From: Tieghemiomyces parasiticus
Taxonomy: Eukaryota; Kickxellomycota; Dimargaritomycetes; Dimargaritales; Dimargaritaceae
Length of the DNA stretch: 15,749 nucleotides
Direction: 5' to 3'
Assembly (NCBI GenBank): GCA_027575765.1
Contig: JANBPT010001052.1
Coordinates: forward strand, 1-15,749
In this document: positions 1-10,107 of the stretch, piece by piece
Layout of the letters: every line of letters begins with the position of its first letter
How positions within the stretch are numbered: the stretch's first letter is position 1
Translations under genes and position numbers: made by a program
The notes under the pieces: model-generated
Databases searched by the model: none
What the model was told of the DNA's origin: nothing
Seen by the model: only the letters and a program-made list of their open reading frames with translations

Positions 1-1065
1 GAATTTCTCATGCTGCTCCTGGGTGCCTTGCGCCTCGATACATGGGATGAACATGGCCAAGTGCAGGTGAAGCTAAGAGGATTGAAAAGTGGCGACGTGT
101 GGAATGGCGTGATTAAAAATTGGTGAATTTCGATTGGTAATGTGTATAAAGGCGGTATCCAGATCATTCTATCCTTAGACGGTCGCGAGTACAATGCGGA
201 TACCCCGTTTAGAGGTAGTGTATGTCGGGATTATCGGCTAGATTACTCTACGTATTCCCTCTCCCTGCTGGACACAAGTTGAAAGGGGGAAACGATTAAT
301 AAAACTGTACCTACCAATGACGGCGAGTCTAGGAGAAAAGTGGCCTCTACAGTGTCTTGTTCGTCCCAATTTAAGTATCTGCCATGCAGCGAAGACAGTG
401 CAGGTGAGTATGCGCATTAAGGAGGTTCAAGACAGGTTCTAATTAGCCACGTGGGCCGATCAAGGTTGATTCCGGGATACTCACTACCCACTGCCGTCAT
501 GAGTAGACGAAATGTGAATGACACACCTTGACCCTGCACGCCACGAACACATGATCTTCAGGATCATTTCCGTGTGGGGAAGGGGGGGAGGTCCACACTA
601 ACAGCTGCCCACCATGCCCACACCTTCCCTTGCGGAGTTACATTCTGCCCCACAGTGTGGATCGAGGCTTATACCGGCCGACCCACACCCTTAGCCCTTC
701 CTTGCTCTAATCGGGAAGGTCCTGGTGTGAATACCGCTTACCAATCTAGTTTCACCATAATGATTGAAAAGGCAAGAAACTAGACGGCATGGCTCAAAAA
801 CTTACTTTCCGAGAACTACAAGACGCGACGCCATAAGTAACGATTTCTTAAGCCTCTCCTGGCGGTTCATGTAGAGCACTTTCGACTGGTCGAAAATGGG
901 GTCGTTTTGGATGATGGAGAGGAGCCGCTGGCGACGGGCCAGAGTCCCATCACCTACGAGGAAACGGGCCATCTCGTGGGCATCAAAGGTCGCCCGCTGG
1001 CGTTCCAATTGGAGAGCCTTTTGCGGCTCACCCGGGGTGGCGAGAGACTTGGTGGCGGCAGCCAT
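1..1065 (-). CDS. Peroxisomal acyl-CoA oxidase, N-terminal part (three exons, 3' end outside window)
   Basis: Exons on the minus strand are 1065-806, 378-315 and 72-1 (continuing past the edge). Introns 805-379 (427 b, donor GTAAGT) and 314-73 (242 b, donor GTAGGT) both end in AG. Phases join as 2 then 0, giving 132 residues without a stop. Residues about 18-80 fit the acyl-CoA oxidase N-terminal domain: an ERQRATF start, then RRQRLLSIIQNDPIF and a Y-N-R-Q-E-R segment. The third exon carries LHLAMFIPCIEAQGTQEQ, matching the family's LHxGMFxP...QGTxEQ block. The family uses FAD and O2 to turn acyl-CoA into trans-2-enoyl-CoA and H2O2, the first step of peroxisomal beta-oxidation. The ATG at 1065 has A at -3 and G at +4. 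An in-frame ATG at 1167 would add 34 residues that look unlike the family. The FAD site, catalytic residues and any C-terminal PTS1 lie outside the window, so the paralogue cannot be named. Confidence 0.85.
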
Positions 1066-1760
1066 AGTGGAACGGATGAGATGATCACTGAGAAGGGAGT
1101 ATAAGGGGGGGATATGTCGAAGGGCTAAATAGAGAAGGTTGGCTTTCGGTAGGACATGTAATGTCAATACAAGTGGCTCAAATTATAGACATCAATAGGT
1201 TAAGCGTGGTAGGAACTATACACAGGCAAAGGAGGTACCGATCGGGGAGGTCAAAACTGACGCAATAAGGGACAACAATCGATTAAACAGGGGAGACTGC
1301 TTCCATTGAGAACTAAACTTTTCTTTTTTAAAAACTTGAAAGGCAGGGGTATCGAAAGCATACGAGGGTACAAGAAAGCTTTTGCTTTGGTGATGTGCAG
1401 AGTTTGTGGGGAAGAGAGCAAATAGAGTAACTCAGCGGAGCCGTAATTGAAATCCTTAAACGCCAGACCGCAAGGGGCGTAAGTGAACGGAAAGTGTAGA
1501 TTGTGTCCCTATGAGTCCCGAAGAGTGGGGGGAGAGGCAAGCGAAAATGAAAGTTTTTAAAAGAATAAGTCGGGAATATGTAAACCATAAGTCATTGCAC
1601 AACTTCGCGGTACAGGTTAGCGACCAGGAAGAGAGTAGTTTAAGTTAAGGTTGGCAGATTCAACGGTATTATTCGGACGAGAGCCAAGTAATCGAAAATC
1701 AAAAAAAAGCCCATAGAGAAAACAAAGCAGGAGAGGAACCTGCATGACATGGGCTGCCTG

Positions 1761-1769
1761 TTTTATATA
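1761..1769 (-). promoter_or_regulatory. TATA box, possibly for the acyl-CoA oxidase gene
   Basis: On the minus strand this reads TATATAAAA, a full TATA consensus, followed by a T/C-rich stretch as is common at fungal start sites. It points towards the acyl-CoA oxidase gene but lies about 700 bases upstream of its ATG, so it would need a long leader or a 5' UTR intron. A pyrimidine tract ending in CTTCTCAG just upstream of the ATG (about 1090-1110, minus) could be the acceptor of such an intron. A weaker TATA-like site (TCTATAATTT, near 1180) is closer. The assignment is inference. Confidence 0.3.
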
Positions 1770-2729
1770 GACCCATGCGGAGCCAAGCGTCTATACTGGC
1801 AACATTAATCCAACAGTCAAAGCAGTCCGAACAGGTTCAAATACTGCAGCCTCGACCAATATCACATGCTCTGGGGTATACCCAGCATCTTTCGACCCAA
1901 TGGTGCACCGTGGCTGCTGCGCCCGTGGGTTCACAGTGACTAGCTTAACCTCATCCCCCCTCATCTTTCTAACCGCCGATTGGAGCGGCTTTCCCTCTGG
2001 GGAAGGCATTTGACTGATAAAACATCTGCTGGCCCGTGATCAGGAGGCATTTTACGTACACCCATGTTCTGAACTTACCTTCTTTCCAATCCCATTGGGC
2101 CTTCAGGATTTGCAGAGGTTTACAAAGCCCATATCCTCCTTCCCACACTTTTTGCCGTCCAACCTCTTCCCTCCCCCTCCCCACCACCCTCCCCGTTAAA
2201 ACAAAACGATGATCAGTTTGTAATGGATAGACTCATCCCTTCCCCTCAACGCAGAAGGTGAAAACGGAATCTCTGAGCACCTCCATCTCCGACTTTTAGA
2301 CGACAGGGTTTCAAATAATGTGAGATTTCAACAGTTCAGGAACCTTTCAGGCACTAACATCCTACCAACGGGCCCAGGGTCGTGTATATCAGATCTTCGA
2401 TCCTGTCGTCCGAGATGGGCGGGATCTAGCCCAGTCCTAGACCAGTTAATGTCCAGTCACCGAGGCTTAAGCAATTATTTTATTAAGAAAGGTAAATAGT
2501 CCAACGAATGGCTTTTTCTCTGGCAAGAGTGCAGTACATTTATATTTTGACACTCCAAACATACTTTGGCCAACTCGCCCGTGGCACTCCTCGGTCGGCA
2601 CCGATAACCGCACCTCTTTGTAAGTACCTTCCCCGGCCACACACATTACGCTACATGTGGAGTCGCTTATCCCTTCCAATGGTTTCCATTACGTTGGTGT
2701 CCGGAAAGGCCAATGATTTTTTTCGAAGT

Positions 2730-2747
2730 TATATATATATAAAAGGA
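2730..2747 (+). promoter_or_regulatory. Extended TATA box 1 (TATATATATATAAAAGGA)
   Basis: An 18-base alternating TA tract ends in TATAAAAGGA. A CCAAT pentamer lies about 20 bases upstream (2710-2714). This is a textbook RNA polymerase II core promoter arrangement, but no convincing reading frame follows: the first downstream ATG opens only nine codons. Its last 17 bases recur in inverted orientation at 3535-3552. Confidence 0.5.
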
Positions 2748-2988
2748 AAGACGGCCAGAGTGGTAAGCATAAAGGCACGTGGCTGATGAAGAGAGGGGTG
2801 CATGTCAATTATTAATGGATAGAGCAGGAGAGAGAAGAAATAGGTGGTGGTGAGAGTGGGTAAAGTAAGTAATACGTTGGAGATCATTCCGTTGTGGGGC
2901 CGTCAATTGGCGGGGCCTGGAAGTAAACAAGTGACTCCAGCGGCTCACAGAGGATGGCCCATCTCCCGTTGGCATGGACTACAGAACG

Positions 2989-3005
2989 TATATATATATA
3001 AAGGA
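2989..3005 (+). promoter_or_regulatory. Extended TATA box 2 (TATATATATATAAAGGA)
   Basis: This is nearly the same element as the one 259 bases upstream on the same strand, with one A fewer, and is followed by GAAAAGCGGGCC. An ATG lies 54 bases downstream at 3059 and opens an 85-codon frame to 3316. Its product has no recognisable domain or signal peptide, so the target is unknown. Confidence 0.45.
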
Positions 3006-3534
3006 GAAAAGCGGGCCTCCGCACGCTCAAGTTTTCAGATTATAGCACGGTGAACAAAATGCTTATAAACGACCAAGAAATGGATTGCTCGCCTAAATAC
3101 CCTCCCCCTCCCTGCGTTAAAATCAGCATGCCTTGCAAATGGAAAGGGGGAAATTCCGGCCTACCAAGTATGGGATCATTACGTACAGCCCCTACAACCG
3201 TTTTGGAGTTTCATTCAAGCATGGCCATGCGGATCTATCATGCACTCGAAACCATCCGTCGAGTGGACGGCAGTGACATACCTATCCGGTCGATCGACAA
3301 CCCGCGTAACTGCTAGGTAGGATACGCCCTCCCATCGATGGCCATGGGAAATAGTATTATGATTATTTCTCCACCAGAAGTGGCTTACCTTGAAAGGGAA
3401 ATTGAATCACCGAGTGGCCATGCGAAAGGGCCTTCATCGTTGACTTTGTCGAGGTCGTTGACGATGCAGTGTGGGCTCGATTCTACCTTATGGTGCCGAA
3501 GGTCCGGGGACCAGGTAGCAGCGGTGGCGCCACG

Positions 3535-3552
3535 TTCCTTTTATATATATAT
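3535..3552 (-). promoter_or_regulatory. Extended TATA box 3 (ATATATATATAAAAGGAA)
   Basis: Read on the minus strand, this is an exact 18-base match to 2731-2748, so it points towards the two plus-strand copies. GC-rich sequence with a 10-base palindrome (GTGGCGCCAC, 3524-3533) follows directly. The first clear minus-strand ATG downstream is at 3437; its frame meets a GTAAGC donor after 49 bases (3389 is the last exon base). A following exon could not be established. Confidence 0.45.
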
Positions 3553-3868
3553 GTGTAGAAATGATTAAAGACATACTAGCGCCTATCCAGTCGGTGGGAG
3601 GGGCTATCAGAGTAGTCTAACTTTTTTACCCAGTATTCTATTCAAGTTACACCCTACGCGAGGTCAAAGAGATTGTATAATATACACGCAGTAGATCCAA
3701 TTCGAAGAGTGGAACTCAGGATGGCTTTTTAAAAAAGATATTGGACGCGTTTAGCAGAGGCGTGAGTTTAGGCAAATAGACCAAAGTGCAATAATGTACC
3801 GGGGTTGGCTTGAAGACAAGCAAAAACAGCCAGTTTTGCCTGTCGAAAACCGCACTACGTCCATGATG

Positions 3869-3874
3869 TTTATT
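3869..3874 (-). terminator. Polyadenylation signal AATAAA, probably for threonine dehydrogenase
   Basis: A canonical AATAAA on the minus strand lies 110 bases past the threonine dehydrogenase stop codon, in an A-rich context. No other AATAAA lies between it and the stop. Assignment rests on position and motif only. Confidence 0.45.
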
Positions 3875-3983
3875 TTTTGGCTGGTATATAGGGTAGAAGT
3901 AATAATGCTACGGACAATGGGCAAGGGTGGGGCATGAAAGTAGGGTAATAGCCTTTTCTTTTCGTTGTGATTGCGTAGAATAG

Positions 3984-5913
<1,930 letters not shown>

Positions 5914-6181
5914 TGCGAAAGAGAATGAAATCGGAGGGGGTGCGGCGGGAGAAAGAATGAGGGGGGAGGAGGGTGGCCGTGCGAGAAGCAGGTCGGGCGG
6001 GGACTGGAGGGCCGAGGTGTTCAAGCGTAAGGCTCGGAGGAAAACGCTAGGCGGGCGGTGGGGTTGCCGGGAGTAGGATGGGCGGGAGAGCCTGTGGATA
6101 TAAATGAGATGGGGAAGGGGGTGAGGCGGGTGAGAGAGCCAGCACGCGGAGGGCACAGCCTTGCCTAGGGCCGAGCAGGGC

Positions 6182-6222
6182 GGGGACAGTGGGGGGGGGA
6201 GCAGACGGGGAAGCGGGGGGGG
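6182..6222 (+). other. G-quadruplex-type motif upstream of threonine dehydrogenase
   Basis: Four runs of G (4, 9, 4 and 8) are separated by loops of 5, 7 and 4 bases. This satisfies the usual G4 pattern on the plus strand, the template strand for the minus-strand gene. It lies about 270-310 bases upstream of the TDH ATG, in a leader/promoter region that is strongly C-rich on the sense strand. Confidence 0.6.
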
Positions 6223-6392
6223 CAGATTGAAGCGGGTCGAGAGGGGTCACGCGGGGAAGGAGCGACTGAGTCAAAATATCAATGACCGGGGAGGCAAATA
6301 AAGCAGGAGTTACCAAATACGAACAATGTCGAAGCGCGTAAGATGATAGGCTTGGTGGAGACGATGTCAACAGGGCGAGGAGTGGTCCCACA

Positions 6393-6410
6393 TTTATATA
6401 TATTTCCCGC
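6393..6410 (-). promoter_or_regulatory. TATA box with adjacent E2F-type site, possible threonine dehydrogenase promoter
   Basis: On the minus strand the order is GCGGGAAA (6410-6403) directly followed by TATATATAAA (6402-6393). The second part is a strong TATA consensus; the first equals the E2F/DP consensus TTTCCCGC in reverse. It lies 480 bases upstream of the TDH ATG, implying a long leader if used. The same 14-base combination occurs at 9991-10004. Confidence 0.4.
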
Positions 6411-9402
6411 AACAGGGCGCTAGGCCCGATTGCCGCTGGGAACGGTACGTTGGCTCCACGGAGTTGCAAAAAAAGGGTGTGGCAAGCGTGGGTTGTGGCG
6501 GACCCGCCAAGGGAGCTGATGAAAAAAAATCCCCCGGCCGAGGGAGACACGCAGCAGGCTCCCCACAGACCCCTCAATACATCGAGGCGACACCAAGCGG
6601 CGGGCTATCCAAGGCACCCACCGGCCGGAGTGAGGGGCAGGTTTGTTCCACGATAAAAGATCATTCCCCTGCCCGCCTGGCTTCGAGCGCTGGAGCATAG
6701 CCGCCACGAAATTGCGTAAAAAAATCCCATCATGCAGGCGCTTACCTAATACGGCGGGGGCCGGGAACGGCTATGAATGGTGGGACTTGAGTATCTGCAG
6801 GTAGGAGTGGGGGGTAACGACGGGAGGGGATTGGACAGAAATGCTTTAAATGAGGCAGCCGGCCAATGGTCGTAACGATAACTGGGATATCACGCAACAA
6901 CAGAAGGGATACGGGCCTAGATGCCAAGCACGCCGCCTTTGGGGCCAAATGCCCCCTCCCCTTGCGGTGCGGGTCGTTGGAACTCATAGTTGGGGAGATC
7001 CCCGACCCTTAGGAAGCCGACACGGTGGATAGACAGCAATGCGTGTCCGTTCCTTGAGGCGGGTTACTGGCATCAGTTCGACCACATCTCCCGGGGACCA
7101 TAGTTCGTACTCCGGGCGGGCTTGCGATGCAGGCCAGAAACCAGGCCAATCTGGGCCAGCACTCCTGCAGGTGGGAGACGGTGTGATTGACGCTCAACGG
7201 CCCGTTTGACTAGTGGCTACGATCCAGAAGCAGACAAGACCCCATGGGTGACTTCCCCGAGTCAGTTGCGCGGGTGGCAGAGTCTTACTCGCGGTCAATG
7301 CGGAAAGCACGCTTGCGTCAGCACCCACAGCCTCGGAAATGACTTGTACCGCTAGCCAGGTCATCGTCGCCACCCTGCTCCTCCGTTCCACCCGACAGTT
7401 AAGACCCCCTCCCATCTGGCCTTGCAGGAACCCGGTCGAGTCATATTCGAAAGTGGCATCGTAGAGGAGTTGAGTCATACTTCAAGTTGCATCGTGGTGG
7501 CTGTCATGACCGAGGAAGGTAGGGAAGTGCGAGACCTATCTCTGCTCTCGGAACTGCCGACTCGACGCCGTTGGTCACATCCCTCACATCATGAGTATCT
7601 CCCTCTCTCTCCCGTAACCGTTCTTGGCACACCACCAACCACCGTTTTTCCACCCCAAACGAATAATCAACCATATCTACCTTCTCCTGCCTCCCAGCCC
7701 GCCGCTGTCCACCGGGCCTGTTCCCTATCGAAGCCAATATCCACTGGACCGTGGGCGTCCGACAAGGCGTCAATCCTTCCCCGCCAGGTTTTTCTTTATC
7801 ACTCTCGCAACCACCCAACCTTCTCGTTCCGACCACCCCCATGTACCTCATGTCATTGGCCCACGAACCAGTCACGTCGGCAGGACTCCGTAATTAAGTA
7901 TTACTAAATACTGGAAAACGAAATCGGCGACCGCCAAGTGGATGGGTAGGGATAAAGACGGACCGACCAACGGGGTGTGTGTGTGGCCTGTGTATGGGTA
8001 GGTGTGGAGGCCGCGGGAACCTGGGACGACGTGTTAGGGATCTAATTGGGCGAGAGGATCGGCGGGCCTGAGGGTCGGCCGGCCGTGAGTGGAAGGAGAC
8101 GCCACCCGGTCGATCACGGCTTCACTGCACTCTAACGGTTCGTAGAGGTCGCCTGCTCCCTTGACATAGGGGACTCACTAGCTGAGCCTCAGTGTTATTC
8201 CCACCTCCGCGGGGTGAATCACTTACATAAACTTTAATCCTGGCTAACGTTCCGTGGTTGGCAGTGCTGTCCGCTGCTTAGATTGGCCTGCCCCGGTCTA
8301 AGGCGGTTCGTGGGCGAGTGGTTTTCACGTCACCGACGTCCCTTACGAGCAGGGGAGGGGGGATAGCGAGGGTGCGTATGGCCACTGTAAACCGCATCAT
8401 TATTACATGATAGAATGTAATGTATTGGACCTGGCGGGTGGAAATCGACCGGTAAACGTAACGGTGTGTCAGTATTCGGTTCGTTGGGTCAATAATGAAG
8501 CGTAGCAGAGGAGCTATTCCTTATGGCGGGGAATGTGTACTGACTGGGTGGGTCTCCAATCAAAGAAAAAAAACGACGGCGAGGCCATGAGCCTTGGGCC
8601 CTTGTGGCTGACCGGACATGCCTTGAGCGTTGACACTTTCGGTTCATCACGGCTACTCCCTCTTTTTATTCTTGGTCCCCCGTGAATCGTAGTAGAACAC
8701 GTGTATATTTTTTAAAAGTAGAAAGGGCACACTTTCGGCCTTCAGAGCGGAGGCATGCAGGTTAGACCAGATCCAATGCGAGCCGTAGACCACTGGCTCG
8801 ACCTTCCGCGAAATAATACCTGGTCTGTTACCCGAAAAAAAAGTGCACAGAACATTCAAGCCGCGGTTTTCAAAACGGTTATATATAACCATTCTTTGTT
8901 ACTATAGAGAATATACTGTCTACTTGAATTAAACATTGAACAGATCAACACTACCCAATAAGTTTATTTATTTGCTTGCTAAACCGTCATATTCCAACTG
9001 CATCTTTGCTCTTCACTCGGTTCCTTATCTACCGCAGGATGTCGGGAGTAATCCCAGAAATCGGCCGAAGTTAACTGGCGACCGTGCCTAGCTAAATAGC
9101 CTCCATTAGAGCTAAGGGCTAACAGGAGCGGCTTGCACAGTAGTGTCCGGGCTATGGGTTGCGGTGCTTTTGACGTTCAAAAAATAGCGACGAGGGGGCA
9201 AATTGAGCGGGGGCTCTACTTCGAACGCACTAGCTGCGGGATTAACCACAGGGACGGAGAAGGAACAAGGGGTAGCCACATTGCTCGGCTGCCCAGGGTT
9301 GCAACTATCGCGGCGGGGAGGGAGCAGTGGTGAATTTTGTCCGTTGGAGGATGTGGTGTCGGTCTGTTGGGGAGTCTCTGATGAGTGCCATCAGCCAAAG
9401 AA

Positions 9403-9972
9403 CTATTTGATGGCCGGACGGAATATCCTTTTTCTATGTTTGGTATCTGAAGAAGCAATATTTTTATTATTACTATGATTGGCGAAGGTGTCCAGCGGGG
9501 CGGGTAGTAGTTCCTGTCCATTCGCAGCGGCTGAGTCTTCGGCAAGGATATCGCTTCTAGAATTTTCACGTTTCCCGTTGATGGCCCCACGCCGACGAGG
9601 TCGCGGAAGCGGCGTGAGGCTGTTCAGGGAGGGTTCGCGCGTTCTGGAAATCTCCTCCTGGTTAGCCTGACCAGATACCTGCGCTTGGGGCGCATCCGAC
9701 CAGCCCGACGCAGTGGACTGTACTGACGACTGGCGAATAGGTGGGTTCGACTGCGGCAGATTTTCCAACAAGCCGTCGTTAAAATCGTCAGGGGAGTGGC
9801 GCTTTGAAAGGTCCAGGACGGTGGGTATTAAGAGTAAATGGTCGTCAAGTGTGAGTTGAGTGTGTTGGGTGTAGCGGGCAGTATTCACGGCAGGTTTTTT
9901 AATAACATCGGTTACAGCGAAAGCTGGTCCTACAGTCAACGTAAGGAGAAGTAGGGACAACGTGGCGCGCAT
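9403..9972 (-). CDS. Small secreted protein of unknown function
   Basis: A single open frame of 189 codons on the minus strand. Residues 1-19 form a clean signal peptide: Arg at position 2, a hydrophobic Leu/Thr core and an Ala-Phe-Ala signal peptidase site before Val20. The mature part has no cysteine, no further membrane segment and no domain I recognise. It is rich in Ser, Asn, Gln, Pro and charged residues, so probably largely disordered. Four basic clusters suit Kex2-type processing: KR at 57-58, RRR at 126-128, KR at 134-135 and KR at 181-182. One N-glycosylation sequon (NHS) is at 165-167. The start context is ACCACC-like (CCCACCATGC). A frame this long is unlikely by chance here, and the signal peptide adds support. 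It could be a secreted effector, a cell-wall protein or a peptide precursor; the sequence does not decide. Confidence 0.6.
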   Translation of the reverse strand: MRATLSLLLLTLTVGPAFAVTDVIKKPAVNTARYTQHTQLTLDDHLLLIPTVLDLSKRHSPDDFNDGLLENLPQSNPPIRQSSVQSTASGWSDAPQAQVSGQANQEEISRTREPSLNSLTPLPRPRRRGAINGKRENSRSDILAEDSAAANGQELLPAPLDTFANHSNNKNIASSDTKHRKRIFRPAIK

Positions 9973-9990
9973 GGTGGGTAATACCGGGTA

Positions 9991-10005
9991 GCGGGAAATA
10001 TATAA
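9991..10005. promoter_or_regulatory. E2F-type site fused to a TATA tract
   Basis: GCGGGAAATATATAA on the plus strand repeats the arrangement seen upstream of threonine dehydrogenase (14 identical bases). It sits 19-33 bases upstream of the secreted-protein ATG, very close for a TATA box serving that gene. It may be a regulator-binding site, or may face the other way. Function is inferred from motif only. Confidence 0.3.
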
Positions 10006-10099
10006 TTCGAGTGGGGGACTATAGCCTGGTGATCATATAAGCAAAAGTGGGAGGGGAACGGTACATAATGATGATGAGGGGGATGGCGAGAGGCTGTTG

Positions 10100-10107
10100 T
10101 ATAAATA
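10100..10107. promoter_or_regulatory. TATA box (TATAAATA), orientation uncertain
   Basis: On the plus strand it reads TATAAATAGGG, a strong consensus, but no gene follows for 1.4 kb. On the minus strand it reads TATTTATA and lies 128-135 bases upstream of the secreted-protein ATG, a normal fungal distance. I favour the minus-strand role. Confidence 0.35.

Larger units (their letters stand above)
1066..3983. other. Intergenic region without a supported gene
   Basis: This region lies upstream of acyl-CoA oxidase and downstream of threonine dehydrogenase, both on the minus strand. Open frames here are short (at most 92 codons), overlap one another and match no family I recognise. It is less GC-rich than the genes. 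It contains a C/T-rich stretch on the plus strand at about 2090-2200, three extended TATA boxes (2730-2747, 2989-3005, 3535-3552) and a probable polyadenylation signal (3869-3874). No tRNA or 5S rRNA signature was found when scanning both strands for B-box sequences. Confidence 0.6.
5914..9402. other. Intergenic region without a supported gene
   Basis: From 5914 to about 6290 the sequence is the C/T-rich (on minus) leader and promoter of threonine dehydrogenase, with G runs of 8-9 on the plus strand. From 6400 to 7420 it is GC-rich with only short open frames that match nothing I know. A C/T-rich plus-strand block spans about 7560-7870; the bias reverses (G-rich on plus) from about 7920 to 8100. 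From 8100 to 9400 the composition is mixed, with a 14-base palindrome GGTTATATATAACC at 8877-8890 and AATAAATAAA on the minus strand near 8962-8972. No RNA gene was recognised. Confidence 0.55.

Noticed and set aside
549..575. Stem-loop ATGATC-TTCAG-GATCAT in the first acyl-CoA oxidase intron
   Set aside because: Six-base arms are common by chance and there is no companion structure.
424..1840. B-box-like sequences (GGTTCAAGAC at 424, GGTTCAAATA at 1834) suggesting tRNA genes
   Set aside because: The flanking bases do not form a T-arm stem and no A box, anticodon arm or acceptor stem can be built around them.
1791..2187. Minus-strand open frames that can be joined through a GTAAGT donor near 2073 into an 80-residue product
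   Set aside because: The join needs a 50-odd base intron, much shorter than the others here, the start context is poor, the upstream sequence lacks the usual leader composition and no family matches.
5914..6156. An 81-residue upstream extension of threonine dehydrogenase in the same frame
   Set aside because: It contains no ATG before 5913 and is low-complexity Pro/Ser/Leu sequence from the C/T-rich leader; the presequence beginning at 5913 is a normal mitochondrial start.
7504..7875. A 123-codon minus-strand open frame
   Set aside because: It lacks an ATG at its 5' end and is the reverse reading of the pyrimidine-rich block; the product looks random.
8402..8421. Hairpin ATTACAT/ATGTAAT with a six-base loop
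   Set aside because: Short AT-rich arms are expected by chance and there is no T run or adjacent gene to suggest a terminator.
8877..8890. Perfect 14-base palindrome GGTTATATATAACC
   Set aside because: About one perfect 14-base palindrome is expected by chance in a window of this size, and nothing nearby supports a function.
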